Below, piece after piece: positions 51,354-59,728 of a DNA stretch of 64,000 bases. Position 1 is the stretch's first letter. Each line of letters opens with the position of its first letter. The notes beneath the pieces are model-generated. The model was not told the origin of the DNA and did no database searches. It worked only from the letters and a program-made list of their open reading frames with translations. The DNA is from Glycomyces sp. YM15 (lineage in GTDB: Bacteria; Actinomycetota; Actinomycetes; Mycobacteriales; Micromonosporaceae): the NCBI RefSeq assembly GCF_016918015.1, contig NZ_JAERMK010000003.1, positions 1 through 64,000 on the forward strand, read 5' to 3'. A program made the position numbers and the translations under genes.

Positions 51354-51573
51354 GCTTGGCTCCCGCTTTGACCTGTGGTTTCGTCCGCTGCGGGCCCCTG
51401 CGCGGCGCTGTGGCGGCACGGGCGCGGGCGGCCCGGTTCAGACCTTCCACCCTATCGCCCCGCGCGGAGCGGCCGCGCGGACTCCAAGCCGCCATGCCCT
51501 CCCTCTCAGCCCTCCGGAAGCGCTCCGGAGAGCCGCCCGACACGCGCTATCACACCGTGTAAACAGGACCAAA

Positions 51574-51603
51574 CTATCCACAGGCCCGATTCGGTTATCC
51601 ACA
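51574..51603. promoter_or_regulatory. Two DnaA-box-like sites upstream of dnaE and the DUF4192 gene
   Basis: TTATCCACA at 51595-51603 is a perfect match to the DnaA-box consensus; CTATCCACA at 51574-51582 has one mismatch. They are in the same orientation with 21-base spacing, in the divergent region between dnaE and 51655. Regulation of dnaE by DnaA is a plausible inference. Confidence 0.55.
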
Positions 51604-51654
51604 GGGCAAAAATTCGTTCTTGCCACTACCGGGCATGTCACGGACAGTTGATAC

Positions 51655-52635
51655 ATGCACACCACACAAGCGAGAATCCGGCTCAACGGCCCCACGGACC
51701 TACTGACCACCATCCCGCTCCTGCTCGGGTTCCACCCGGAGCACAGCCTCGTGGTCGTAGGCCTGCTCAACGGCGAACTCCAATGCACCTTCCGGGTCGA
51801 CCTGCCGGGTTCGGCCGACCATCTGGAGCACCTGCCGGACCTCACGGCGCAGCTGAGCCGCAACGAATGCGACGGCTGCGTGGTCATCGTCTACGGGGAG
51901 GCCGAGCTCGCCCAGGCGGTGACCGAACGCGTGTCCTCCCGGTACCGCGCCGCCGGGGTGGCGCCGCTCGACCTGCTGCGCGTCGCGGGGGGCCGCTGGT
52001 TCAGCCTCACCTGCGACAAGCCCTGCTGCCCGGACGAAGGCCTCGCCATCCCGGAGACCTCCGCGGCCTCCTGCGAGGTGGCGGTCGCGGGCGGCTACGC
52101 CGAGACCGACCGGGACGCGATCGCCGCCCGGCTCGCCCCGGCTCCGCCGGGCCGGCGAGCGGCGGTGTCACGAGCCGTCGACGCGGTACTCACCGCCGAC
52201 GCCGAACTCGACTGGGCGGCGCAACGCGACCTCGACCTCCAGGCGATCGACCACTGGATGAACGCAAAGGCGCTCCCCCATCCAGAGGCCATCGCCGCAG
52301 TGGGTCTCGCCCTCGGCGACCTGGACATCCGCGATTACGCACTGCGGCGCATCAACTCAGGCCGGTTCGAAGGCAATCGGCTCGATTTGTGGATCTGGGT
52401 GACCCGACATCTGGAGGACGACCTGGTCGCCCCGGCCGCGACGGTCGCGGGATTCGCCGCCTACCGCTTCGGGAACGGCGTACTGGCGTTGGAGGCCTTT
52501 GCGCTCGCATTGCAGTCGAGTCCGCACTATCGGCTCGCACAGATGCTCATGGCCGCCTTGCAGGCGGGCATCCCGCCCGGCGCGCTGTCGAGGATCGGCC
52601 GTGGCGACCGAGAAGAAGCCGAGGTCAACGACTGA
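51655..52635 (+). CDS. DUF4192 family protein
   Basis: This 326-residue cytoplasmic protein is diagnostic for actinobacterial DUF4192: RLNGPTDLLTTIPLLLGFHP, EHSLVVVGLLNGELQCTFRV, CVVIVYGEAELAQAVTERV and a C-terminal helical part (ALEAFALALQSSPHYRLAQM). Function is unknown. The region upstream has no strong Shine-Dalgarno. It is divergent from dnaE. Confidence 0.9.
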   Translation: MHTTQARIRLNGPTDLLTTIPLLLGFHPEHSLVVVGLLNGELQCTFRVDLPGSADHLEHLPDLTAQLSRNECDGCVVIVYGEAELAQAVTERVSSRYRAAGVAPLDLLRVAGGRWFSLTCDKPCCPDEGLAIPETSAASCEVAVAGGYAETDRDAIAARLAPAPPGRRAAVSRAVDAVLTADAELDWAAQRDLDLQAIDHWMNAKALPHPEAIAAVGLALGDLDIRDYALRRINSGRFEGNRLDLWIWVTRHLEDDLVAPAATVAGFAAYRFGNGVLALEAFALALQSSPHYRLAQMLMAALQAGIPPGALSRIGRGDREEAEVND

Positions 52636-52986
52636 ATGCCGCGGAACCAGCCCACTCGCGGGAAGCAGCACCGACAGGCCGCCGGACCGCCGGATCCCCG
52701 GACTGCGAGGCCACCAGGCCCGCGGACCACCAGACAGCCGGCCGGACGAAGCACCGAAGGACTGCAGGGCCGCCGACCAGGCTCTCCCGCCCACGAATCC
52801 ACCCATCGATCCCCGAACCTCGCACCCGACGCCCACCCGCCGACGAACGCCCACCCGAACCAACGGTCCCACCGAAGCCCAACAGAGATAAGGAGAACCC
52901 ATGGCCGACACCTTCCGGACCAAACCTGACATGAGCGACCGTGCAGCGGCACCCCGCCGCACCGCAGTGATCGCTACGCTGGGGAC
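52636..52986. other. Region between DUF4192 gene and mobA
   Basis: An open frame begins at the ATG immediately after the DUF4192 stop but encodes only Pro/Arg/Thr-rich sequence. At 52901 an ATG with a strong AAGGAGAACCC site begins a frame (MADTFRTKPDMSDRAA...) that runs out of frame into mobA; if translated, it might be a short leader peptide. The -10 of mobA is at 52975. Confidence 0.4.
52975..52980 (+). promoter_or_regulatory. Candidate -10 of a leaderless mobA transcript
   Basis: TACGCT, then GGGGAC, then the ATG of mobA. The same hexamer and spacing precede the aminotransferase start at 57333. Confidence 0.55.
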
Positions 52987-53616
52987 ATGGTTGAGCACCT
53001 GGGCGGCTTCGCCGCGATCATCCTCATCGGCGGCAAGGCAAGGCGCTTCGCCGGCTGCGCGAAGAGCGAACTGGTCGTCGGCGGTTCCACGATCCTGGAA
53101 CGGATGCTCGCGGCCACCGAGGGCGCGGTATCGCGGGTCGTGGTGGGCACGCGGCCCTCCGAAGCCGCGCCCCTCCCGCAGGGGGTGCTCCAGGTCCTGG
53201 AGGATCCACCGGGCTCCGGCCCGGCCCGGTCGGTGCAGGCTGGTCTGGCAGCGGTGCCGGACGAGTGCGACCAGGTGGCGATCCTCGGCGGCGACCTGCC
53301 TTTCCTGACCACCGAAGCCTTGCGCCTGCTCCATCAGCACGCGAGCGGGGCCGACTCGGACCGGTCAACCCCGAAGCGCGGGGCGGTGTTCTGCGACAAC
53401 GCGGGACGAAGGCAGTGGCTGTGCGGCCTGTGGCCCACCGATCTGGTCCGCAACAACGCGACCGAGATCGAACCGGGCGCCCCGGCGAGGATCTTGTTCA
53501 GCGGCATCGAAGTCGAGACCGTCACCTGGGAGGACCCGAGTCCGCCCCCGTGGTTCGACTGCGACACACCGGACGACCTCGCCCAGGCCCGAACCTGGGC
53601 CGCCGACCTGAAGTAG
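52987..53616 (+). CDS. mobA: Molybdenum cofactor guanylyltransferase
   Basis: This 209-residue nucleotidyltransferase attaches GMP to molybdopterin. Motifs: IILIGGKARRFAGCAKSELV (GTP-binding loop, slightly divergent from LAGGxSxRMGxDKA), VLEDPPGSGPARSVQAGLAA and VAILGGDLPFLTTEALRLL (metal-binding GGDxP), ending with FDCDTPDDLAQARTW. A single cytoplasmic gene 29 kb from moaA-moaD. The divergent first loop (Gly-Lys for Gly-Arg, Cys-Ala before Lys) is worth noting but the fold is clear. Confidence 0.87.
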   Translation: MVEHLGGFAAIILIGGKARRFAGCAKSELVVGGSTILERMLAATEGAVSRVVVGTRPSEAAPLPQGVLQVLEDPPGSGPARSVQAGLAAVPDECDQVAILGGDLPFLTTEALRLLHQHASGADSDRSTPKRGAVFCDNAGRRQWLCGLWPTDLVRNNATEIEPGAPARILFSGIEVETVTWEDPSPPPWFDCDTPDDLAQARTWAADLK

Positions 53617-53786
53617 GTCGGCGAGCGGAACAGCACCTCCCACCGCACCCGGCAGCGGCAGCGGCAGCGGCCTGAACGTACCCAAAGGCGCGGACCGACG
53701 GCACCAGCGCCCGGACGGTCAACGACGACCGTCGGCCAGTCGCTCCAAGGCGACGGCCCTCAATCCCTTGCACGGCAACTACAGCA

Positions 53787-53824
53787 GGGCGGGTGGGCGA
53801 GGGGGGTGGGGCGGGGGGGAGGGG
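53787..53824 (+). other. G-run cluster with quadruplex potential
   Basis: Seven runs of three or more G within 38 bases (GGGCGGGTGGGCGA, then longer G6, G4, G7 and G4 runs). The sequence lies between mobA and the rhomboid gene, downstream of both. Confidence 0.7.
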
Positions 53825-53846
53825 CCCCAAGGAAGCGAATGCGAAA

Positions 53847-53873
53847 CCGGACCGCCGCAGACTGACGGTCCGG
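53847..53873. terminator. Terminator downstream of rhomboid gene
   Basis: CCGGACCG and CGGTCCGG form an eight-bp stem with an 11-base loop, immediately after the rhomboid stop on the minus strand. Confidence 0.65.
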
Positions 53874-53876
53874 AAC

Positions 53877-54803
53877 TCAGACGATGTCGTACTGGTTGTC
53901 GAGCAGGCCCGTCTGGAAGAACGTGATCACCGCGAGCAGCACCAGCAGCACCGCGAAGCCGACCCAGTGCAGGGACCGCCGCTCGCGCGGCGTGAACGTC
54001 AGGATCGCGCCGCAGGCCAGGCCGCCTATCAGGCCGCCCACGTGGCCCGCGAAGCTGAAGCCCATGATGAGCGTCAGGACCAGGTTGAGTCCGAGCAGTA
54101 CATAAAGCCCCTGATTGTCGCGCTTGAGCTTGCGGTTGATGAGGATCATCAGGCCGAACAGCCCGTACACGGCGCCGGAGGCGCCCGCCGTCGAAGTGTC
54201 GAACGAGAACAGGTAGACCGCGACCGATCCGGCCAGGCCGGAGAGCATGTAGGCCGTCAGGAACCGCGCGGGCCCCAGGTCCCGTTCCAGGATCCGTCCG
54301 AGCAGCCACAGCACCACCATGTTGAACAGCAGGTGGATGACGCCGAAGTGCAGGAACATCGCAGTGATCATGCGGTAGTAGCCCCCGGCGGCCACGACCG
54401 GAGCGGTGACCTCGAGACCGAAGACGTCGACCGTGACCGAGGTCTGGAAGCCGGGCAGGAAGCCGATCTCGGCGCCGATCCAGTGGAGCGGCGTCATCAT
54501 CGAGCCGGTCGCCGCGGCGAGGCTGCCCGCCGAGATTGCCGCGAGGAGGAACACGGCGACGTTGAGGCCGATGAGCACCTTGGTCACGGTGCCCGCCGCG
54601 CCCGCGCGGGCACCGCCGCCGAACGATGAACGCGTCTGGCGCATCGTTCGGCGGCCGGCGGCCACGCAGTCGGGGCATTGGAAACCGACGGGAGCGTCGA
54701 TGCGGCAGTCGGCGCAGATCGGCTTGTCGCAGCGAACGCACCGCAGGTAGGTCTGGCGGTTCCGGTGGCGATAGCAGGTGGGGGCCGTCTGCTCTTCGCT
54801 CAT
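53877..54803 (-). CDS. Rhomboid family intramembrane serine protease
   Basis: This 308-residue protein has an N-terminal zinc-binding-like domain (CYRHRNRQTYLRCVRCDKPI, then CADCRIDAPVGFQCPDC), a basic linker and a six- or seven-helix rhomboid core. The catalytic Ser is in STAGASGAVYGLFGLM and the catalytic His in GFSFAGHVGGLIGGL; the HFGVIHLLFNMVVLWLLG + R segment on helix 2 is also standard. The start ATG lies 10 bases after the cyclophilin stop, whose last codons (GAGAAG) act as the ribosome-binding site, so the two genes form an operon, an association common in actinobacteria. Confidence 0.93.
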   Translation of the reverse strand: MSEEQTAPTCYRHRNRQTYLRCVRCDKPICADCRIDAPVGFQCPDCVAAGRRTMRQTRSSFGGGARAGAAGTVTKVLIGLNVAVFLLAAISAGSLAAATGSMMTPLHWIGAEIGFLPGFQTSVTVDVFGLEVTAPVVAAGGYYRMITAMFLHFGVIHLLFNMVVLWLLGRILERDLGPARFLTAYMLSGLAGSVAVYLFSFDTSTAGASGAVYGLFGLMILINRKLKRDNQGLYVLLGLNLVLTLIMGFSFAGHVGGLIGGLACGAILTFTPRERRSLHWVGFAVLLVLLAVITFFQTGLLDNQYDIV

Positions 54804-54813
54804 CGAGGCGTCG

Positions 54814-55326
54814 TTACTTCTCAATGACGACGGACTCGATGACCACGTCGTTGACCGGGCGGTCCATCGGGCCGGTCGCGACCTTGCCGATCCGGTCCAC
54901 GACGGCCTTGGAGTCCGCGTCGACGACCTTGCCGAAGATGGTGTGGCGGAAGTTCAGGTGCGGGGTCGGGCCCAGCGTGATGAAGAACTGGGAGCCGTTG
55001 GTGCCGGGTCCGGCGTTCGCCATCGCGAGCAGGTAAGGCTCGCCGAAGTGGAGGTCGGGGTGGAACTCGTCGGCGAACTGGTAGCCGGGTCCGCCGCGGC
55101 CGGTGCCCGTCGGGTCGCCGCCCTGGATCATGAAACCGTCGATGATCCGGTGGAAGATGACACCGTCGTAGTACGGGCCCGAACCGGGCTGGCCGGTCGT
55201 CGGGTCCTTGTACTCCTTGGTGCCTTCGGCGAGCCCCACGAAGTTCGCCACGGTTTTGGGCGCGTGATTGTCGAGCAGCTCGATCTGGATGTCGCCGGCA
55301 TTGGTCTTCAGCGTCGCCTTCGTCAT
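54814..55326 (-). CDS. ppiA: Peptidyl-prolyl cis-trans isomerase, cyclophilin type
   Basis: This 170-residue cytoplasmic cyclophilin catalyses X-Pro isomerisation. It has KTVANFVGLAEG, FHRIIDGFMIQGGDPTGTGR (catalytic Arg), LAMANAGPGTNGSQFFIT and HTIFGKVVD. It is complete and lacks a signal peptide. A longer open frame upstream is not needed. It is the first gene of a two-gene operon with the rhomboid protease. Confidence 0.95.
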   Translation of the reverse strand: MTKATLKTNAGDIQIELLDNHAPKTVANFVGLAEGTKEYKDPTTGQPGSGPYYDGVIFHRIIDGFMIQGGDPTGTGRGGPGYQFADEFHPDLHFGEPYLLAMANAGPGTNGSQFFITLGPTPHLNFRHTIFGKVVDADSKAVVDRIGKVATGPMDRPVNDVVIESVVIEK

Positions 55327-55442
55327 GGCGTCTATGGTGCCAGACCGCCGAGGTTCGTCCAACTTTCTCCCCCGTTTCCCTCGACGGGTGTCACATGCCG
55401 GTGCACGATGAGACCAACAGGCACTTAGAGGAGGCATTCACG

Positions 55443-55811
55443 ATGGGCTTCAGCCGACACGCCACGACTCCGTCCAAGGAGGCCGTGGACCATTTCACGC
55501 AGGGTGTGACCTCGCTGAAGGAAGCGGGGTTCGCTGCGGCCAGGGGTACGAAGGACGCGACCGTTCCGAAGGTCAACGTCGTCCTGACGAAGGTCGGGCT
55601 CAGGAAGCCGCCGGCCCGGAAGTGGCCATGGGTCGTGGGGGCGATCGGCGCGGGTCTCGCGCTCAGTGGTGCCGCCGCCTACCTGTGGTACCGGCAGCGG
55701 AGCGAGTCGATCGGGGAGGCGCTCCTCGCGGACGAGCTCCTGGACGACACCGAGCTCGAGAATCGGGACCGGAAGCTCACCGAGGAGCTGGTCGACAGCG
55801 TCACGCGCTGA
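55443..55811 (+). CDS. Small single-pass membrane protein
   Basis: The ATG at 55443 has GAGGAGG upstream and yields 122 residues. A basic N-terminal half (VTSLKEAGFAAARGTKDATV, RKPPARK) precedes one helix (WPWVVGAIGAGLALSGAAAY), followed by an acidic tail (LLADELLDDTELENRDRKLT). It has the look of a DUF5324/YtxH-like actinobacterial envelope protein, but I am not certain. It diverges from ppiA. Confidence 0.75.
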   Translation: MGFSRHATTPSKEAVDHFTQGVTSLKEAGFAAARGTKDATVPKVNVVLTKVGLRKPPARKWPWVVGAIGAGLALSGAAAYLWYRQRSESIGEALLADELLDDTELENRDRKLTEELVDSVTR

Positions 55812-56002
55812 CGGCCGCGCTCCACTCAGGGCGTGCGAAACCGCGGCGAGACCGAACGGCCGAACCGCGGATGACTGAATATCGGAGTGACCGGCCGGCG
55901 ACGACACCGGCCGGAGCCCTACGCCGGCGCGGGGCGGGACCCGCGACGGCATGGGCATCGGGGATTCGCGGCGACGCGGGTCCCCGAAATCGTGTGAAGA
56001 GA

Positions 56003-56056
56003 ACGCCGGACCGGTGCCTCGCCTCGGGGGGAGTGGGCGAGGCACCGGTCCGGCGT
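56003..56056. terminator. Very strong terminator hairpin
   Basis: ACGCCGGACCGGTGCCTCGCC and GGCGAGGCACCGGTCCGGCGT form a 21-bp perfect stem with a 12-base loop, between the small membrane protein gene (+) and the aminotransferase gene (-). Confidence 0.8.
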
Positions 56057-56147
56057 CAATGGGGGCGGGATAACGGCCGCTCCGCGGCGAACCGCGGTCA
56101 CGCACCGATCTTCGCTCCCCGTATCCGTTCTGGGAAGGGCGCCGCGG

Positions 56148-56179
56148 TGGCGGTTATACGCCATGGCGCATAACCGCCA
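56148..56179. repeat. 32-bp near-perfect palindrome
   Basis: Arms TGGCGGTTAT and ATAACCGCCA flank ACGCCATGGCGC, itself palindromic except for one mismatched pair. It is 57 bases after the aminotransferase stop. It may be a second terminator or an operator. Confidence 0.65.
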
Positions 56180-56235
56180 TCCAATGTCGACGTTGCGTCC
56201 GCGATCGCTCACGGAACGTGCGACTCAGGAGACCC

Positions 56236-57333
56236 CTAGAGGCCCTTCGAGACTTCGACGGCCCTGGCGAGGCGGCGCACGCCCTCGTCGATCCGGTCGG
56301 CCTTGACCGCCGAGTACGCCAGGCGGAGGCAGGTCTCGCCGCCCTCGAGCACGAAGTCGGTGCCCTTGACGACCTGGACGCCCTCGTCGGCGGCGGCCGC
56401 CGCGACCTTCGCGCAGTCGACGCCCTCGCCGAGGTCGACCCACAGGAAGTAGCCGCCGTCGGGGACGATGAACTCCGCGGTCGGCAGGTGCGCCCGCAGG
56501 GAGGCGGAGAGCTGGTCGACGCGCTCCTCGAGGGCGGCTTTGACCGTCGCGATCGAGCGGTCCAGCGCCCCGGAGGCCGCGAACTGGTAGATGGTGGCCT
56601 GCGCGAACATGTTCGGCGCGATGTAGGTGTTGGTGGCGGCGGCGGCGATCTTCGCGATGATGTCGGCCGGGCCGACCAGGTAGCCGGTGCGCAGGCCCGG
56701 GCAGACGGTCTTGGAGAACGAGCACGCGTACACGACGCGGCCGGTCTCGTCCTGCTCGAGCATGGTCGGGTACTGCTCGCCGCGGAAGCGGATGTCGTAG
56801 TACGGGTCGTCCTCGAAGATCGTGAACTCGTACTCGTTCGCGAGCTGGAGCAGCCGCGTGCGCTTCTCACCTGAGAGCGTCACGCCCGCCGGGTTCTGGA
56901 AGTTCGGGATGATGTGCGCGAGGGTCGGCCGCACGCCGCCCTTGAGGATGCCCTCGAGCTCGTCGACGTCGAGGCCGTCGGCCTGGAGGCGCACCGGGTG
57001 CAGCTCGCCGCGGCGGTTGCGCAGGCCGAGGAGAGTGCGGTCGTAGGTGGGGCGTTCGACGATCACCGGCGAGTCGGGCTTGACGAGCTCGTCGAACAGG
57101 AACGCGTCGGCCTGCATGGAACCGTTGGTGACCAGCACGTTCGCGGGGGTGACGCCGTGCTTGGCGGCGATCCACTCGCGCAGCGGGCCGTAGCCCACGG
57201 ACGTGCCGTAGCCGGTGACCCCGGCCGGATCGGCTTCGAGTGCCGCCACGGCGGCGGCCTTGAGGCCTTCGGTGTCGACGATGTCGAGCGACGGGGCGCC
57301 CCGGGAGAAAGAGATGACGTCGGTGTTCGGCAT
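56236..57333 (-). CDS. PLP-dependent aminotransferase, class I/II
   Basis: This 365-residue fold-type I enzyme has the features TGYGTSVGYGPLREWIAAKH, NGSMQADAFLFDELVKPD, HIIPNFQNPAGVTLS, IFEDDPYYDIRF and the PLP-Lys motif CSFSKTVCPGLRTGYLVGP, ending with GGYFLWVDLGEGVD and LRLAYSAV. This resembles 2-aminoadipate/LysN or valine-pyruvate-type enzymes of the MocR-like aminotransferase branch, without an HTH domain. The substrate cannot be named from sequence. The ATG lies six bases after TACGCT with no Shine-Dalgarno (leaderless). Confidence 0.9.
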   Translation of the reverse strand: MPNTDVISFSRGAPSLDIVDTEGLKAAAVAALEADPAGVTGYGTSVGYGPLREWIAAKHGVTPANVLVTNGSMQADAFLFDELVKPDSPVIVERPTYDRTLLGLRNRRGELHPVRLQADGLDVDELEGILKGGVRPTLAHIIPNFQNPAGVTLSGEKRTRLLQLANEYEFTIFEDDPYYDIRFRGEQYPTMLEQDETGRVVYACSFSKTVCPGLRTGYLVGPADIIAKIAAAATNTYIAPNMFAQATIYQFAASGALDRSIATVKAALEERVDQLSASLRAHLPTAEFIVPDGGYFLWVDLGEGVDCAKVAAAAADEGVQVVKGTDFVLEGGETCLRLAYSAVKADRIDEGVRRLARAVEVSKGL

Positions 57334-57339
57334 GACACC

Positions 57340-57345
57340 AGCGTA
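57340..57345 (-). promoter_or_regulatory. Candidate -10 of a leaderless aminotransferase transcript
   Basis: On the minus strand TACGCT, then GGTGTC, then the ATG. It matches the mobA promoter in hexamer and spacing. Confidence 0.55.
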
Positions 57346-57764
57346 TGCGGCCCGCAGGGCGGACGTCGAGCGGCATATGGGCGGCCTCGGGCACACCTCA
57401 CCGGACGGCATCGCGGGTCAGGTTCGGGCACACCGGTGCACGCGGCGGCAGTGCGGGCCGCGGCCGTCGCCGGCGGTGTCCACGATGCGGACGGCTCGTC
57501 CCGGACGGCCGGACGACGCCCGTTCCGGTCCTCCCCGCGGGTCGACTCCCGGGGCATCGGAGGGCCGTCCCCACCGGTTCACCGCGCGGCCCGCTCGTGC
57601 GGGCGGCCGGGCCGCGATACGGTGCAGAGGTGGGGCCCAGGCGCCCCGCGAGGTACTTGACGGTTCCGTTGAACATGCGGCCCCGCAAGCGAAAGCGGCT
57701 CCGCCGCCCCATGCGGGCGGGGAGGGCCGGCGCCGCGGGCCGGGCCGAGAAGTTGAGGAGAACG
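57346..57764. other. Intergenic region between aminotransferase and PEBP genes
   Basis: No gene is supported; an open frame runs through it into the PEBP gene but its first ~140 codons are Arg/Gly/Pro-rich filler. The promoter of the PEBP-thiolase pair should lie here. Confidence 0.5.
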
Positions 57765-58283
57765 ATGACGTCGCTCGACCGCACCCGGGCCCCCTGGCCC
57801 TACGACCACCTGCCGCCGCTGCCGTCGTTCACCGTGGTGTCGGACGACGTCGCCGACGGCGCCACCCTCGACCCCGCGCAGGTCGCCGGGAACGACGTCT
57901 CCCCGCATCTGGCCTGGTCGGGCTTCCCGGCCGAGACGGCCGCGTTCGCCGTCACCTGCTTCGACCCGGACGCGCCCACCGGCTCGGGCTGGTGGCACTG
58001 GATGCTCCTGGGCCTCGACGAGTCAGTGACCGAGCTGCCCACGGGCGCGGCGGCCTCCCCGCCCGCGGGGACGGTGCAGCTGCGCAACGACTCGGGGACC
58101 GTGGGATACGCGGGCGCCGCGCCGCCGCCCGGCGACGCCGAGCACCGCTACCTGTTCGCCGTGCACGCCCTCAAGGCGCCGGTCGAGGTCGACCCGACTT
58201 CCTCGATGGCGGTGGGGGCCTTCCACCTCACGTTCAACGCGATCGCGCGTGCGGTCATCGCGCCGGTGTACCGCAATGTCTGA
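57765..58283 (+). CDS. YbhB/YbcL family (PEBP, Raf-kinase-inhibitor-like) protein
   Basis: This 172-residue cytoplasmic PEBP-fold protein has the markers SPHLAWSGFPAETAAFAVTC, FDPDAPTGSGWWHWMLLGL (the DPDAP and xxWWHW ligand-site loop), VQLRNDSGTVGYAGAAPPPG and EHRYLFAVHAL. The ATG at 57765 has GAGGAG upstream. The function of bacterial members is unclear. The thiolase gene starts inside its last codons, an eight-base overlap. Confidence 0.92.
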   Translation: MTSLDRTRAPWPYDHLPPLPSFTVVSDDVADGATLDPAQVAGNDVSPHLAWSGFPAETAAFAVTCFDPDAPTGSGWWHWMLLGLDESVTELPTGAAASPPAGTVQLRNDSGTVGYAGAAPPPGDAEHRYLFAVHALKAPVEVDPTSSMAVGAFHLTFNAIARAVIAPVYRNV

Positions 58284-59433
58284 GGCCGTCATCCTCGCCG
58301 CCGCCCGCACGCCGCTGGGACGGCGCGGCGGAGTGCTCTCGGGCGTGCACGCCGTGGACCTCGCCGCGCACGCGATGAACGCGGCGCTGCTGCGCTCCGG
58401 CCTCGGGCCGGACGCGGTCGACGACGTGATCCTCGGCTGCGTCTCACAGGTGGGCGAGCAGTCCTGGAACGTCGCCCGCAACGCCGTCCTCGCGGCGGGC
58501 TGGCCCGACCGGATCCCCGGCGTCACGGTGGACCGCCAGTGCGGTTCGAGCCAGCAGGCGGTCTCGTTCGCGGCCGCCGCGGTCCTGGCCGGGCACGCGG
58601 ACGTGGTCGTGGCGGGCGGGGTCGAGTCGATGAGCCGCGTCCCGATGGGGTCGAGCGTCGGTTCCGGCGCGGGCGAACCGTACGGGCCGGTGGTGCGCGA
58701 ACGCTACGCGGCGCAAGTGGATGCGACGGTGCCGGTGCTGTTCAACCAGGGCCTCGCCGCCGAGCTGGTGGCCGAGCGGTACGGGATCGGGCGCGAGGCT
58801 ATGGACGCGTTCGCGCTCGCCAGCCACGAGAAGGCCGCCGCCGCGAGCGACGGCGGCGGGTTCGCCGAGGAGATCGCACCGGTAGCGGGCGTGTCGGCGG
58901 ACGAGGGCATCCGGCGGGACACGAGCATGGCGAGGCTCGCCGGGCTGAAGCCGGCGTTCACGCCGGACGGCTTGGTGACGGCAGGCTCGGCTTCGCAGAT
59001 CTCGGACGGCGCGGCGGCGCTGGTGATCACCACGGACGAGCATGCTCGGCGGCTGGGGGTGCGGCCGCTGGCGCGGATCGCGGCGGCGTGCGCGGTGGGC
59101 TCGGATCCGGTGCTGATGCTGGACGGGCCGATTCCGGCGACGGCGAAGATCCTGGCGCGGGCGGGCCTCGACCTGGACGAGATCGACGTGTTCGAGGTGA
59201 ACGAGGCGTTCGCCGCGATCCCGCTCGCGTGGCTGGCGGAGACCGGCGCGGACGAGGAGCGGCTCAACCCGCGCGGCGGCGCGATCGCGCTCGGGCATCC
59301 GCTGGGGGCTTCGGGCGCGCGGCTGGCCGCGACGATGCTGCACTACATGCGCGACACCGGGTCCCGGCGCGGGCTCCAGGTGATGTGCGAGGGCGGCGGC
59401 ATGGCGAACGCGACCGTGTTCGAGCTCTTGTGA
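58276..59433 (+). CDS. Thiolase (acetyl-CoA C-acyltransferase)
   Basis: This 385-residue enzyme condenses or cleaves acyl-CoA. All active-site elements are present: nucleophilic Cys in VDRQCGSSQQAV (about residue 88), DEIDVFEVNEAFAAIPLAW, the His in RGGAIALGHPLGASGARLA and the C-terminal Cys in LQVMCEGGGMANATVFELL. It is complete. The ATG overlaps the PEBP stop. The sequence does not tell degradative from biosynthetic use. Confidence 0.95.
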   Translation: MSEAVILAAARTPLGRRGGVLSGVHAVDLAAHAMNAALLRSGLGPDAVDDVILGCVSQVGEQSWNVARNAVLAAGWPDRIPGVTVDRQCGSSQQAVSFAAAAVLAGHADVVVAGGVESMSRVPMGSSVGSGAGEPYGPVVRERYAAQVDATVPVLFNQGLAAELVAERYGIGREAMDAFALASHEKAAAASDGGGFAEEIAPVAGVSADEGIRRDTSMARLAGLKPAFTPDGLVTAGSASQISDGAAALVITTDEHARRLGVRPLARIAAACAVGSDPVLMLDGPIPATAKILARAGLDLDEIDVFEVNEAFAAIPLAWLAETGADEERLNPRGGAIALGHPLGASGARLAATMLHYMRDTGSRRGLQVMCEGGGMANATVFELL

Positions 59434-59627
59434 GGCCGTCTGCGGTGAGGCTGCCTCGCGTCAGCCGAGCGCTTTCTAGGGGCCGAATCAGGTTGCATCA
59501 GGAGCTATCCCGATGAATCCGCCTTTGGGGGGGCTCGGCCTCGACGTGGCCTATGAGCCGGACATTCGCACAGCACGAAATACGCCGGGGGTCCGACACG
59601 GTTCGGCGACGTTCAGTTCGAACCAGC

Positions 59628-59713
59628 GGCGAGGGAGCCTCGCCTGCCCGGTTCGGACGGGAGGCGAAGGGACTCGCCGGTTCCGTTCAGGCCCAAGGCG
59701 AGGGGATCTCGCC
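59628..59713. repeat. Three spaced copies of a GGCGAGGG..CTCGCC palindrome
   Basis: GGCGAGGGAGCCTCGCC (59628-59644), GGCGAAGGGACTCGCC (59663-59678) and GGCGAGGGGATCTCGCC (59697-59713), spaced about 35 bases. They lie between the thiolase and crgA ends. The third is close enough to the crgA stop to act as a terminator. The rest of 59434-59727 shows no gene. Confidence 0.65.
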
Positions 59714-59728
59714 GTCAAGGGGTTCGGG

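Larger units (their letters stand above)
55812..56235. other. Region with two large inverted repeats, no gene
   Basis: No coding frame is convincing. It contains a 21-bp perfect hairpin (56003-56056) and a 32-bp near-perfect palindrome (56148-56179), described separately. Confidence 0.6.

Noticed and set aside
47247-51371. A 1374-codon plus-strand open frame
   Set aside because: It is the complement of dnaE; composition is Val/Leu/Asp/Gly-rich without motifs.
52636-52929. 97-codon frame starting right after the DUF4192 stop
   Set aside because: Only Pro, Arg, Thr and His in tandem-like patterns; no ribosome-binding site of its own beyond the coding end of the previous gene.
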